NCBI GenBank assembly: GCA_036346395.1
Contig: CM070599.1
Coordinates: 33,533,232-33,597,231 of the forward strand
Source of the DNA: Hsuehochloa calcarea
Lineage: Eukaryota > Streptophyta > Magnoliopsida > Poales > Poaceae
DNA length: 64,000 bases
Reading direction: 5' to 3'
Notes under the pieces: generated by a model
Told to the model about the DNA's origin: nothing
Database searches by the model: none
Seen by the model: only the letters and a program-made list of their open reading frames with translations
Translations under genes and position numbers: made by a program
Shown here: in pieces, positions 48,168-59,660 of the stretch
Layout: every line of letters starts with the position of its first letter
Position numbering within the stretch: position 1 is the stretch's first letter

Positions 48168-48515
48168 GGCCATCAACCAAGCAGGGAAACCAAGTACATC
48201 GTCGAATCAGTGACGGCATCCTTTGCATTTGCCTATGTTTGTGGTGTTTACTTCGCCGATAAGAAGGTTTCAGGAGGTCAGATTTGAACTCACATATTCA
48301 CTTTTCATGTCAGTTTCACCTGAAACCAGGCACAACTCCTCGCACGGTGGCGACACAAGAAATGCTGGAAGGCAACCGACGAAAAGTTCAATACATGGCC
48401 TTGCACTGCCGGGAAGCCAGTCGCCATGAACCTGATCACCTGCCAGAACTACATTGTGAAGAGGAAATTAAGGAAGCCTGAAGCTTCTGGTTCAAAGAAG
48501 GCAGCTAAGCCTTGA
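48168..48515 (+). CDS. Two exons of a small unrecognised protein
   Basis: Exon 48168-48266 follows a TTTTGCAG acceptor and encodes 33 residues, including a hydrophobic stretch VTASFAFAYVCGVYFA. A GT at 48267 fits a phase-0 donor. Exon 48360-48515 follows ACACAAG and encodes 51 residues beginning KCWKATDEKFNTWP, with a Lys-rich tail and TGA at 48513. Both exons are in phase 0, so they join cleanly. AATAAAG at 48575 could be the polyadenylation signal. No start exon was found upstream. It looks like the C-terminal part of a short single-pass membrane protein, possibly organellar; I cannot name it. It may be a host gene, or another fragment carried by the Helitron downstream, since it lies on the same strand. 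Confidence 0.5.
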
Positions 48516-49079
48516 GATTTCCAAGGAAGAGTTTTGTATGAACTGCTAAACCATTCTGCGGCAGTTATTCTAAAATAAAGACAATCGATTGGATGTAATA
48601 ATGGAGAATTGTTGCTTCAAGTACGTTCCTGTTTAAGCTTTGAGTTTCGTACGTGAGCTGTTGGTTTCATACTTTCGTGGTAGCTTCCAATAATAGCATC
48701 GCCTGACACACGAGCGGAACTTCCAGTAGTAGCCCGTCCAGGGGCGGAGCTAGCCATGGACTAAGTTTCGGGCCAACCCAGCTGTTTTCAGCCTAATCGT
48801 ATTTTACTGATTTTTTAAAGATTTTTACATGAACGTTTGATCCTAACCTCAGGCCATTGCCCCAAAGCTCTGAGGCCCACCCGGTCCCAACCGCCCCTCC
48901 GTCTTTCGCGCCGCCACCCACTCCTCCTAAACCTCGCCCCGCCTCACCCCACGCCCTCCCCTCCCCCCCGCCCACTCCCTACCTCATTTCCCCCCTCCGT
49001 CCCAACCGCCACCCACTCCGTCCCAACCGCGCCCACTCCCCTCCCCCGTCCCCCTCGTCCCAACCGCCGCCCCCTCTAG

Positions 49080-49510
49080 GATCTTCGACCGGCGGGACGT
49101 CCTCCAGCAAAGAGAAGGCGGCGGATCTGGTCGACCGCAGGGCCCTCGCCGACGGCACCCGCGACTTCGCTTGGTTCTTCGCCACGTCGAGCGTCGGCGA
49201 GGAGGCAGGCAAGTTCGCCATCGCCGCGGCCGATTTCTCCATCGCCGAAGACGAGCACGCCAAGAAGACGGCCGCGGCAGCTCTGTCGGCCTCGGCCACG
49301 GCGCTCTCCGACGCCGTCTGCCGCGCCGGGGAGGTGGATTCGGCGCTGGCCTCCCGCGCACTTCTTGGCGATGCCCGCAAGTTGTTCCCCAAGACGACGA
49401 CGACGACTCACAGGCGGGCCGACGATTCTCAGCCTTCTTGGCGAGACTGTTCCGCTGGAGCAAGGCCCCCTCCCCGTCTTTTCTCAGCCTTTATGATTGA
49501 CATCCTGTGA
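49080..49510 (+). pseudogene. GC-rich open frame, possible captured exon of unknown origin
   Basis: The frame 48857-49510 is open. Its credible part (about 49090-49380) is Ala-rich with a helix-like pattern (KAADLVDRRALADGTRDFAW, SIAEDEHAKKTAAAALSASA). The codons are strongly GC-rich, like a grass first exon. I do not recognise the family. It ends before the MAP3K-like exon. Confidence 0.4.
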
Positions 49511-49535
49511 TTGACCTTAACTATGTGTTATGCAG

Positions 49536-49840
49536 TGAAAGTGGCCAGTTTTGTGCGATCAAGGAGGTACTAGTAATTTTGGATGATTCAAATTCAAAAG
49601 AACGCCTTAGACAATTGAATCAGGTCATTTGCTTGTCCTTTTTAATTGATAAGTTGCATATCTATCAGCAGCAATTGTATTAATTTTACACCTTTAGCAT
49701 GCACTTTTCTGAGATGATGTGCAACATATATCCTGTTGATTTGGTTTAGTAACTTGTTATCATTCTTGTATTGACAGGAAATAGATATGCTTAGACAACT
49801 CTCACACCAAAACATTGTGCAATACTATGGAAGTGAACTG
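49536..49840 (+). pseudogene. MAP3K (YODA/MEKK-like) kinase fragment, two exons
   Basis: Exon 49536-49623 encodes ESGQFCAIKEVLVILDDSN and on to RLRQLNQ, that is, kinase subdomain II with the AIK lysine. Exon 49778-49840 encodes EIDMLRQLSHQNIVQYYGSEL, the helix C region with its Glu and the following strand. Each exon has its own AG and GT splice sites, and the intron between them (49624-49777) is kept. The rest of the kinase is absent on both sides. The family phosphorylates MAP2Ks in stomatal, embryo and immune signalling; this piece cannot be active. Confidence 0.85.
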
Positions 49841-50761
49841 GTGAGTTCCATGTGATAACTGACAAAGTATACCATTTGAGTTCCATGCAGCCGCAGAATT
49901 TTAATATGTCATCATCCTAGCATATTTTTTATCTGCATATTGCTTCTAGCAGGATGGAGCTGTGGGGGAAATAGTAACAATATTTAAAAGTGGGAGCTAA
50001 TTTAATGATGTATATGCTATGCACTCTTTGGTTATAGAGAGAGCATTAAGTTATTGTTGAAATGGTTAATTGTGTGTACCTTAGCTTTTTCCACCTTTTC
50101 TTGTTATGATGAAGTGGGACGGATGTTTGCCATTGTAAAAGAAAAAAAATGTTAGCATTTACATGTCCTCTATAGTTAGGAACTTAGGAGCTCTACATAC
50201 AAAATGTAGGTCCACCTAATAAGTGAGTATCCTTAAGATAGAAAAGAATGTGACTGCATGATATGTGGTAATACCAGGAGAAATGAACCCATGTGTGTGT
50301 GATCACATGGTCCCTTGGTAATGAGTAGAATACTAGAATGTTACTCACAGGGTTCCATCACTAATTTAGAAGTAATTATTACATCAAAGATATGGTTGGT
50401 AATATGTTCAGATGCTATGACAAGCTAGCCTTATCTCAAAATACTACTTCACTTCACTGCCTGATTATTTTACTGAAAACCTGTCAAATTCCCTTGATGT
50501 GGTAACTTCATTATTGAAGGTAATGCACGTACAAGTTTGCATGTACTAGATAAAAAAAAGTTGATAAATTACATGCTTCCATTGTGTTATTCCTTATGGG
50601 TGCATATCCACTCGGATGTGGGAGATAGGATAAACTTTTATGCTAATGACATATATAGATGAATAGCTTTGCCTCATTGTTTACTTTAATTTTCTAATTT
50701 TTTCACTCATTTTGTATTTCTTTACTACTATATTTTTCAGTTTATAGAATTACATATGTTA

Positions 50762-51690
50762 CAATTTGAATGATGGCGTTGAAGTGTGCACTAAGCTTTC
50801 ATCAGCTAATAATGGGAACCCGTAAGATGGAGGACGTTCTGATGGTGTAGAAGGATATGGTGATGAACCAGATGAATTCTCTTACACTTGAAACTTTGAG
50901 TACCTACCTCCTTTGATATTGACATGCTTGCTTCCACCGTCCTATCCTAGCAAAGAATCCCCGTATTTTACAGTCACTATTAAATGGATGGATGGGACTA
51001 ATGTTTCTCAACTCTGTGAGATGCTTGACACCATTTGGGTAGAGCTTCCAGGGCAGGAAGTGGTATACCAATGTGTTGAGTGGCTAAGTAATTCTTCTCG
51101 GTCATATCTCTGGTTTGATGGCAGAACAACACTCGGCCCAGATATTCCAATGCACATTGGAGATAACCGTGCTATCTCAAGAATTCTCCCCTTGGAGTCT
51201 GTGATCCCTTCGGTGCTCAGTTACAGTAGTAAGAAGCGCCATCAAGCTTTTCTTGAGGATCTCCACATGTGCATGGTATGCCTTAACCACTCTTTCCTTT
51301 TTACCTTTTTTTTTAGCAATCATACCAAAATATTATTCCCTTTTATTTGGTTATGAGTAGTCTTGGGACTTCCAAGGAAGGATACCACTTATTCTCTGGT
51401 GTCCATTTCATGCCTTACTATTGTTGAAATGTGCTATAGTAGTAACCAATACCTAGCTGGAATTTCCATTCTTCGTATAATAGCTATTAAGAACCATTGA
51501 AGCTGTTATTTCTTTCCTAGCAAATTTCTTCCGAAACTGAATTGTGTTCTTATAAATTCGTTCACCTATAAACTAACTTTTTTGAAACAATTAGGTTCAA
51601 GCTTCATCATGCTTCCATGCCAACATCTGTTCTGTGTGAAGTGCATGGCCAGACCTTATGCAGGATGCATGTCAAGGAAGGTAGTGTGTT
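50762..51690 (+). pseudogene. RNF14-like RBR E3 ligase fragment (RWD end and first RING part)
   Basis: The region to 51275 encodes PPLILTCLLPPSYPSKESPY, KWMDGTNVSQLCEMLDTIW and the link to LEDLHMCM, typical of the RWD domain and start of RING1 in plant RNF14-like ligases. The frame has TAA near 50824 and TGA near 50890. After an intron the exon at 51595 encodes FIMLPCQHLFCVKCMA with RING cysteines and His, then the sequence degenerates. There is no IBR or RING2, so it is a dead fragment. Confidence 0.8.
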
Positions 51691-51898
51691 TCAGAACCAT
51701 GAGGATTAACTCTGTTTCTATGTAATAGTGGTCCCTAATCTTTGATGTCTCCCAACTTTTGCAAGCTTAAAGCACCTCAATTCAAAACAAACAAAAGTAG
51801 CGAATAGGCATACCGGTAGTCAAGTTGGTTGCATAATCTTTCCAGTATTTTTGAAAGTTGTATTCATTTCAAATTCTCTGGCTCTGTACTTGTTGCAG

Positions 51899-52340
51899 AA
51901 AGTATATGCTATCCATTGGGTAAATCTAGACCGGCATGCATCCGCTGAGGAAGCATACCAAGATGGCAGGTCCCGGCTGAACCTATTGCTATCTAAAGTG
52001 CACAATTCAAATGTGTAAGCTAAGCTATGCCTATTCCTTAAATCTTGTGCTTTGCTAATTTTTATTCGGTGCCCACACCCTCTAGGTCTATTTGATTTCC
52101 ACTGCAGCCCCTCACTATCTCCAGGATTTGTGAAGCTACACACTCGGCGGTTTGGTACACCTTTGAACAAATCAACCATGACAACTGATGAACACAAGGA
52201 TGCTGTAATGCAGGCTAAGGAGCATATTATGGCTGGTGATATTTTCCAGATTGTTTTAAGCCAGAGGTTTGAGAGGCGAACGTATGCCAACCCATTTGAG
52301 GTTTATCGAGCTTTACTAATTGTGAACCCTAGCCCATACA
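51899..52340 (+). pseudogene. Anthranilate synthase alpha subunit fragment, two exons
   Basis: Exon 51899-52014 encodes KVYAIHWVNLDRHASAEEAY followed by QDGRSRLNLLL. Exon 52108-52340 continues in frame across a GT-AG intron with SPGFVKLHTRRFG, then AKEHIMAGDIFQIVLSQRFE and NPFEVYRALLIVNPSPYM, where similarity stops. These belong to the chorismate-binding domain start of ASA (tryptophan biosynthesis, plastid). The catalytic C-terminal half is missing. It is a captured, non-functional piece. Confidence 0.88.
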
Positions 52341-52743
52341 TGACACATGTACATGTACATTTACATTGTGATATTATCTTCTGGTTATCTACTTTAACCT
52401 AATTATAAGAGAACATTGAGTACTCTTATGGATATTGTGCCCACTTTGAACACTGTTATGTGCACCTTTGAAGTTCTAAATGCTGTCCTTTCACTCATCA
52501 AAATTGGTCTTCTTTCCTTGTGTTCTTAAATATGGAAAAGCAAAATTGCAAAACATTATTCTTCCATAATGTTATTATGTGAAATCAAGAAAATATTGTT
52601 AAATATGAGGATTTGAGATTCCGTTGCAACGCACGGGCACCCTACTAGTTAGAATTATTCATGAACCTATACATAGCCAGATAAGAGGTGAGCACTTCCA
52701 CTTTCAGTCACCATAATATTATTACATACCAAAAAAGGTGAAC

Positions 52744-54369
52744 CTATGAATTGCAATAAAGCTCAAGCGGGATTTTCAATCCTACTGCCTGGCCAACCAC
52801 GGATAACCACGCCGGTAAGTATTGCAGCGATTGATCCATATCTGCCAATTTGGTTTGTTCAAGAAGTAACTTCATCCAGTCACTGGTTCCACAGGGATGC
52901 AAGGTGAACCATGGCCTACTTAAGTGGGGATGCTCCTGCAGGAGTGCAGGGACAGTTCAATCATCCCAAGTGTACAAGTATAAGCTTTCCGACAATTAGT
53001 GAACCAGGTAGCAAGATACATTTTATATACCGTTGTCAAGAATCATGTGACAACCATTCATACCTCTCGAGTAATAAACGTCCACTTTGATTCATTTAAT
53101 ACTTTAAGTGAGTGAGAAGGAAGGTCCTCTTTTATCTCATCTAGAGTTAGTAGCTGTCCACCTAAGGACAAGTTGCAGATGGTGGCTGTCAAATATGACA
53201 ATAAATAAAGGAAGTAAAAGTTCACTTATGCTCTGAAATTTGCATACCAGCCTGATGACCCTGAAAGTACAGCACTGGAACCTTGTAAGAAAAGCTGTAC
53301 ACAACATGGAAATCATAAACATGAACATTATCACTAGAGCTCTGGACCTGCAAAGAGAAGGAAACCATGAATGGAGTGTATGTGAACTAAGAACTGAAGG
53401 TCAAGAGCTGAATAACAGATATTTCATCTATAACATTTCTCAGAGTTTATCGCAAAAAATCCCTCTAAAACTATGTCAGTTTTTTGTTGAGGAAGTTGGT
53501 AACTAACACTAGTATATACACTATACTAGCTAGTGTATGATGTGAAACTAAAGTGATCCTTTTTAGTTCTCTAGTTCACACTTTCTACCCCCACAACACA
53601 CACACACAAGAAAAAACTAAATCTGGAACTCCATAATGTACATCACCATCAGTTGCTACTAAATATCTACAGTTTTTTAGCATGTGCTCATAATAGTTTT
53701 GGGATGGTCCGTCTTGCCCCTTTAGTATCAGTCACTGAGTCTCTGAGGTATAATTAACTCAAATCGCTGCCTCATACGAGCTATTTGGCAAAATTGTTAA
53801 TTTTTTATAGGAAAAAGATTCTGAAGATATGACAACCGTAAAGGTTCAGAGTAAGTGTACCAATAAGCAGTTAACAGAAACAAAAATTGGAATATGTACA
53901 CTGAAAAGTTACCCAAGCATCATCACCAACAATGTCTGCATCTTCGAAGTTGTTGCTCTCCTCAATCTTCTCCTGGAGGAAAATTAATATTAAACGCGAT
54001 TTTGCGGGATCATATTACTCATTATACAGGCAAAGCAACTACCCACCTGGCTTCCTTCACCAATGTGATACACTCGTTCAAGAGCTAGATACCCTTCTAC
54101 CTGCAAAAAACCAAGCAAAAGAATCAGTTATCACAATCCTAAAACTAATCTAGAAAAAAAAACACATCAAGGATAATACAGAGAAAAAGAGGTTCATTGA
54201 GCTTGAGCACAACCTCAGATGGCACCCCCATTTTGCAGCAAGGTTTCCATATCCAGTCAGGAAAAGAATCATCGACGGCAATCTCCCTCCACTTCTCAAT
54301 TAGAGCCTTTGCTGAGGCATTGAAGTCGTCAAGAGACAGAGTCCCATACCAAACGCAGGAGCCTCCCAT
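52744..54369 (-). CDS. ATG10: ATG10, E2-like enzyme of ATG12 conjugation, six exons
   Basis: Exons are 54369-54214, 54100-54047, 53972-53913, 53347-53248, 53161-53064 and 52935-52744. All introns are GT-AG, and they join in frame to 219 residues with TAG at 52746-52744. The N-terminal part holds GTLSLDDFNASAKALIEKWR and DWIWKPC; the middle part has EGYLALERVYH and the strand VHVYDFHVVYSFSYKVPVLY. The C-terminal part has RPWFTLHPCGTSDWM, whose Cys (about residue 171) matches the catalytic cysteine of ATG10 enzymes (HPC motif). ATG10 transfers ATG12 from ATG7 to ATG5 in autophagy. The start is the first in-frame ATG before the conserved block. The gene appears intact, with a Helitron end about 95 bp past its stop and a Copia insertion about 640 bp upstream of its start. 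Confidence 0.93.
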
Positions 54370-55007
54370 GGCAAAACCGCAACGACAAGGGCAAGAACAA
54401 CCTCTATTGATGGCTATCCGGCGAGCGAGGGTTTCGTCCCAGCGAGATCCGAGGTCTCAGCAATGGAGCGTGGGGTGCCTCCTGAGCTCGGTGGTAGAAT
54501 CAATCGAGGTCTCTCTTTTCGAAGGACGTCAACGCCGATTCGGAGTAGCGGGCGCGGGGGCACCCTGGGGTTGCTGTGTTGTGCACCGAAACAACAACCT
54601 TTTGGAATTGGACGAGAGGTGGTGGACTGCACGGCAGACGGGGAGGCAAGCTGCGGCGGACGGACACAGTGGGACAGTATAAGCGCACGGTTGGGGCGGC
54701 GGCCGTCGTGGCTCCGGCGGAAGGGCAGAGGGGGACATGTGAACGAACTATATCTTGCGACCGTCCGATCCGACTGAGCGGTCCAGATTGAGGCGGAAGG
54801 ATGAGGAAACTGGAAGCTTTGCGGATGAAACCCTCTATTATTGAGTATATGTAATTGGATCGCGATGGAAATGTGCGATCCAAATTGAAATTCGCGATCC
54901 GAAACAGGTCTCGTAGAAACGTTAGATCGGACATAAACGGTCCAGATCGACGTAAGGGCAGGTCTCATGTGCCGGCCACGCGTTCGAGCAAATGCCCCCT
55001 CCGCCGC
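54370..55007 (-). promoter_or_regulatory. ATG10 5' flank/UTR, cut by a Copia insertion
   Basis: GC-rich sequence between the ATG10 start and the Copia LTR. Several overlapping frames exist on both strands but none is convincing. No clear TATA box was seen. Confidence 0.4.
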
Positions 55008-55241
55008 TGTTGGCAATGAAATAAACTTTCGACTGCTCACGCTCGCACAAACTCACAACGGAGTTGAGTCAGCCAAACAGAAGAACGCAAGATTTTCCGT
55101 TGATGCTTAGCTGCTTTGAGCCGCACCTATTGCTCTCTATTTATATGCAAAACAAAGAGTACAAACTGATTACAAAACCGGAAACCAAAAACGAAACGGA
55201 CATTGAAGCCGTGTCCGTGTCCGAGCAAGATTTAATCAACA
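55008..55241 (-). repeat. 3' LTR (relative to the element) of the young Copia
   Basis: 234 bp with TATA-type GCATATAAATAG on the minus strand near 55147-55136. It differs from the other LTR by C/T at 55033 and T/G at 55108. Confidence 0.95.
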
Positions 55242-55265
55242 ATCTCCCCCTAATTCTTGCTCGGT

Positions 55266-58200
55266 TCACTTGACCTTAACAACGCCAATCTTCTCGCGAA
55301 ATTCACAGAACTTGGCGCGTCCGAGTGATTTAGTCAGAATGTCAGCAAGTTGTTCCTGAGAGCTCGTGAAATCCAAACATATCTTCCCGCTGTCCAGACA
55401 TTCACGGATGAAGTGGAATTTAGTATCAATATGCTTGCTTCTGTCGTGAAGGACAGGATTCTTGCTTAAGGCGATCGCGGACATGTTATCCATCTTCAAT
55501 TGTGGCGGCTGAAGCTTGGTGCCGATCACGTCGCCTAGCAGTCGCATGAGCCATACCGCTTGACATGCTGCCGCCGCGCCCGCGATGTATTCCGCTTCGC
55601 AAGAGGAGAGCGCTACCACCTTTTGCTTCTGGGATTGCCAAGAAATTGGCATCCCACCGAGGAAGAAAATGATCCCAGTGGTGCTCTTCCTGTCATCCAC
55701 ATCTCCCCCCAAGTCGCTGTCGCTGTAACCCGTCAGGTGAATGTCGCCGCTCGAGCGCTTGGAGTAGATGATGCCGTAGTCGATCGTGCCGGAGATGTAC
55801 CGGAGCAAATGCTTGACGGCGACGAGATGCTCCTGCTGGGGCTTCTCCATGAATCTGCTCACGTAGCCCACGGCAAAAGCGATGTCGGGCCGTGTATGTA
55901 CCAGGTACCGCAAGCTTCCTACCAAGCTGCGATACATCGTTGAGTCCACCTCCGGTGTAGCACTGTTCTTGGACAACTTCAGACGCACCTCCATGGGCGT
56001 CTGGCAGGCGTTGCAACCTCCCAGCTGCGCTTTTTCAAGCAGTTTGCGTGCATATGCCGCTTGGCATAGTGTGATGGCGTTTCGGCCCAGTTTCACCTCG
56101 ATCCCGAGGTAGTAAGAGAGCAACCCCAGGTCGCTCATACGGAAGAGTCGATGCATTTCGCCCTTGAACGTGTCGATGTCCTCCGAGCGTGATCCCGTGA
56201 TGATGAGATCGTCGACATAGACTCCCACCACCACGCGTGACGTCGAGACGCCCCTTGTGTACATGCCGTGCTCGCTGGCGCATCGGTTGAAGCCAAGTTC
56301 GCGAAGACAATTGTCGAGCTTCACATTCCATGCGCGCGGTGCTTGACGAAGTCCATATAAGGCCTTTTGTAGCTTCAGCACCTTTTCTTCATGCCCAGCC
56401 GCGACGAAGCCTGGCGGTTGCCGGACATACACCTCCTCGCTCAGCTCCCCGTTGAGAAACGCCGACTTGACATCCATGTGATGCACAAGCCAACCTTCCC
56501 GAGCCGCCACAGCGAGCAACATCCGGACCGACTCCATCCGAGCAACAGGCGCGAAGACCTCGTCGTAGTCGATTCCTGTTCTTCGGGCGTAGCCTTCGCC
56601 ACGAGTCTCGCCTTGTGTTTGACGATGGCCCCCCGTTCGTCGCGCTTCAATTTGAAGACTCATTTCAGGCCGATTGGACGATGGCCTGAAGGCAAGTCGA
56701 CGAGCGTCCACGTACTATTCTGCTCGATCGACGCCATCTCCTCGATCATCGCCTTCCGCCAGCATTCCTCGCCACGAGCCTCTTCGAATGTGGTAGGCTC
56801 ATCGCCCACGACGAGCAGCAGATCATCTCCCATCTCCCGCTCTGTCAATCCTGGTGTCGCAGCCGGGCCGAGGATATTTTCTAGCGTCCTGAACCGGAGT
56901 GGAACATCGTCGTCATGGTCGTCGTCCAGATCCAGGTCCCCGCTCGGTGGCGAAGCGAACTCGATCCGCTCCACAGGGATTGGGGTTGTCTGTGGCGTGT
57001 GGGGATCAGACCCGCACGTGGGCGTAACTACACCGGGGTTCACATGTGTTGTCGGTGTCTCACCGCCTGGTGCAGCGTCGTGCGCCATGTCCTGTACTAC
57101 CATGTCATGGCGGATCGTCACCGTCATTTGGTCGACGTGAAACGGTTCCGTGTCTGCCGTGCTTGAACCCTCGTCGTGTTTGCTCCAGTCCCAGGCCCTT
57201 GCCTCATCAAACACCACATCACGTGATATGATCACACGTTTGGTGTTCGGATTGTAGAACCTGTACGCCTTGGAGCCTAGCTCATACCCGATGAACACCA
57301 TCGGCGTACTGCAATCCTCGAGCTTGCGCTGATGGCCGCCAACGTTCTTCACATGTGCGACGCATCCAAATGTGCGGAAGAAATGTACGTGTGGCTTGTG
57401 ACCATACCATGCTTCGAATGGTGTCATCCCCTCGACACTCCTCGTCGGTGCATGATTTAGGATGAAGACGGCTGTTGTGACCGCCTCCCCCCAAAACCAG
57501 CCGGGCATGCACATTGCCTTGAGCATGCTTCGCGCCATGCCCAGCACGGTCTGGTTGCGCCGCTCCACCACGCCGTTCTGCTGCGGAGTATACGGCGCGG
57601 TGAGGTGGCGCTGGATGCCCTGCTCAGCGCAATAGTCACCGAACGTCCGTGCCGTGAACTCGCCGCCGCGGTCTGTGCGGAGTGTGCCCATCTTCTTTCC
57701 TGCTTCTGCCTCCGCTCGAGCTTGAAGACGAATTATTGCCGCCGCGGCCTCATCTTTTGACCCCCAGTAGCACGATCCACATGAACATGCTCTTGTCATC
57801 GACGACGAGAAGGAAGAGCTGTTTGCCACCAGGCGTCTTCGGGGTGATGGGTCCGCACAGGTCGGCGTGAACCAACTCCAGCAGGTTCTTGGCTCGGTAC
57901 ACGCTTGCCGCCGGGAACGGGTGCCTCCTTTGCTTGCCGGCGAGACAGCTCTCGCAGACCTGATTGACGTGGTCGATCTGCGGGAGTCCGCGTACCATCT
58001 CCCTCTGCGCGAGCTGCTTGAGCCCCTGAAAACCGAGGTGGCCGTACCTGGCATGCCATTGCCAGGCTGCTTCGCTGCTCCGTGCGGCGAGGCACACCGG
58101 CTTGCCGATTTCGAGGTCGAGGACGTAGAGCCGGCTTGGCGAGCGATGCACTTTCGCCATTAGCCGCCGCCGTTGGTCCCAGATCCTGAGAATCCCGTCC

Positions 58201-59660
58201 TCGATCAGGATCTTGAAGCCGTCTTCATCCAGTTGGCCGAGGCTGACTATGTTCGCCGTCAACTTGGGGATGTGGTAGACGCCGCCGAGCTCTTGGTGCT
58301 CTCCGTTCTTGCAGTTGAGGAGCACCGTGCCACGCCCTTCGATGCCGACGACGGAGCCGTCCCCGAATCGGACAGTGCCGCGGATCCCCGTGTCAAGCTC
58401 GGCGAAGGCGGATTTCATCCCCGTCATATGATTCGTCGCGCCGGTGTCGAGAATCCACCGCATCTGATCGTCGACGCCCTTTCGTCGAAATTGGACAAAG
58501 AGCTTTTCTTCCTCGAGGCGGATCAAGGAAGAATCAGCCGGCGATGCAGACGCGGGCGGCGAATCGGTGTCGAGAATCCACCGGGTGCAGTCGCCGACGC
58601 CCTTCCCGCCGAGCTGGACGAACAGCTCTTCTTCCTCGAGGTGGATTACGGAGGATTTTGCCGGCGATGCTGTCACAAGTGGAGCTGGTGGACTGGAAAC
58701 AGTGGCATTGATCGTCGTTCTCGCCACCAATAAGGTGGACTCTGTTTCCTCCTTGACTTGGACCGTGTGGGCCGCTCGTCCGTTTCTTTTACGGCATTCA
58801 CGGGCCCGGTGCCTGTCTTCCACAAGACGGCATTGATCCTGCCGATTTGATTTGCGCCATTGCCACCACCGCTGAAGCTTTGGGTGGTCTGGAGCCTCAT
58901 GTGAGCCACCTTCCTTACCATGACTCGGGCCATGTCCTCTTCTGTGGTTCGACGATGATCCCTTGGAGTGTCTTGAAGACCCTTCGACGGAGAGCTGCAT
59001 CTTTGCCGCCACGCGCTCGACCAGCTCGTCCTCGGTGAGGTTCAGCTTGGCGATTGAGCCACCGTTGAGATCATGTCGCTCCTCCGCAGATTTGAGCCGG
59101 CCGATGAGCTCCTCGACGGAGATTGCGCTCAGGTCGAGGAGGGTCTCAATTCCCATGGCGATTTGTGCGTACCTTGGTGGGAGTGCTTGGAGGAATTTGC
59201 AGACGATTTCTTCCTCCGTGCAGTCGTCGTTGAGAACCGCGAGCTGGTGCGCGATCCTGTTGATTCAGACACCAAACTCATCCACCGTCTCACCGTCGCG
59301 AAACTTGAGCCTATCGAATTCGCGCCAGAGCGTGTTTGCTTTCGCCTTGCGCACGCGCTCCACGCCGATATTCATGGTGCTGATCGCGTCCCATGCAATC
59401 TTGGCGGTCGTCTTGCTGGCGATGGTTCCCATCATCTCCGCCGGGACTACCTTGGCGATGACCTCCAGCGCCATACGATCCTCGACGTAGTCGACGGTGC
59501 CGATGCTCACTGCGTTCCACAGGCCGCGCGCCTGCAGCATCACGCGCATGAGCGCCGCCCAGTCGAAGTAGTTGGTCTTCGTGAGCGTTGGGAACGCCCC
59601 GCTGTTGTTGACCTCCTTGGTGACCCGATGGATCACCAGACCGCGCTCCGTTCCGCCGCG
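55266..59660 (-). pseudogene. Copia gag-pol of the young element, interrupted
   Basis: The order on the minus strand is gag (from about 59636), zinc-knuckle region without a clear CCHC, protease (WILDTGATNHMTG at about 58460-58425), integrase (HARYGHLG and CESC, then TDRGGEF and PYTPQQNGVVERRN near 57570), reverse transcriptase (YVDDLIITG near 56220-56195) and RNase H (YSDSDLGGD near 55715). Breaks are a TGA near 59266, frame changes near 57755 and 56600, and a TGA at about 56660. A 123-bp in-frame tandem duplication precedes the protease (58444-58689). It cannot encode an intact polyprotein, so any movement would need enzymes from another element. Confidence 0.9.

Larger units (their letters stand above)
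49080..52648 (+). mobile_element. Probable gene-capturing Helitron
   Basis: Fragments of at least three unrelated genes lie in one orientation, each with remnants of introns, followed by a terminal sequence (52615-52648) CCGTTGCAACGCACGGGCAC then CCTACTAG and a T at 52649. Many grass Helitrons end with CTRR just after a short GC-rich hairpin and insert between A and T. A weak hairpin (CCGT 52621-52624 with ACGG 52633-52636) is visible. There are no inverted repeats and no Rep/helicase, so it would be non-autonomous. The 5' TC terminus was not identified; the start given is merely the first captured-looking exon and the true end may lie further left. Confidence 0.65.

Noticed and set aside
48979..49463. 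Minus-strand ORFs of 137 and 159 codons
   Set aside because: They are antisense to the Ala-rich exon and Arg/Pro-biased, as expected for a GC-rich shadow.
49536..52340. A single real fusion gene joining kinase, E3 ligase and anthranilate synthase parts
   Set aside because: The fragments have stops, lack catalytic cores and begin and end inside domains.
49080..52648. Pack-MULE as the vehicle for the gene fragments
   Set aside because: I saw no long terminal inverted repeats or 9-bp duplication around the fragments, while the right end fits a Helitron.
54414..55040. A 208-codon minus-strand ORF upstream of ATG10
   Set aside because: It overlaps the ATG10 upstream region and crosses the Copia LTR boundary, so it cannot be an old conserved gene.
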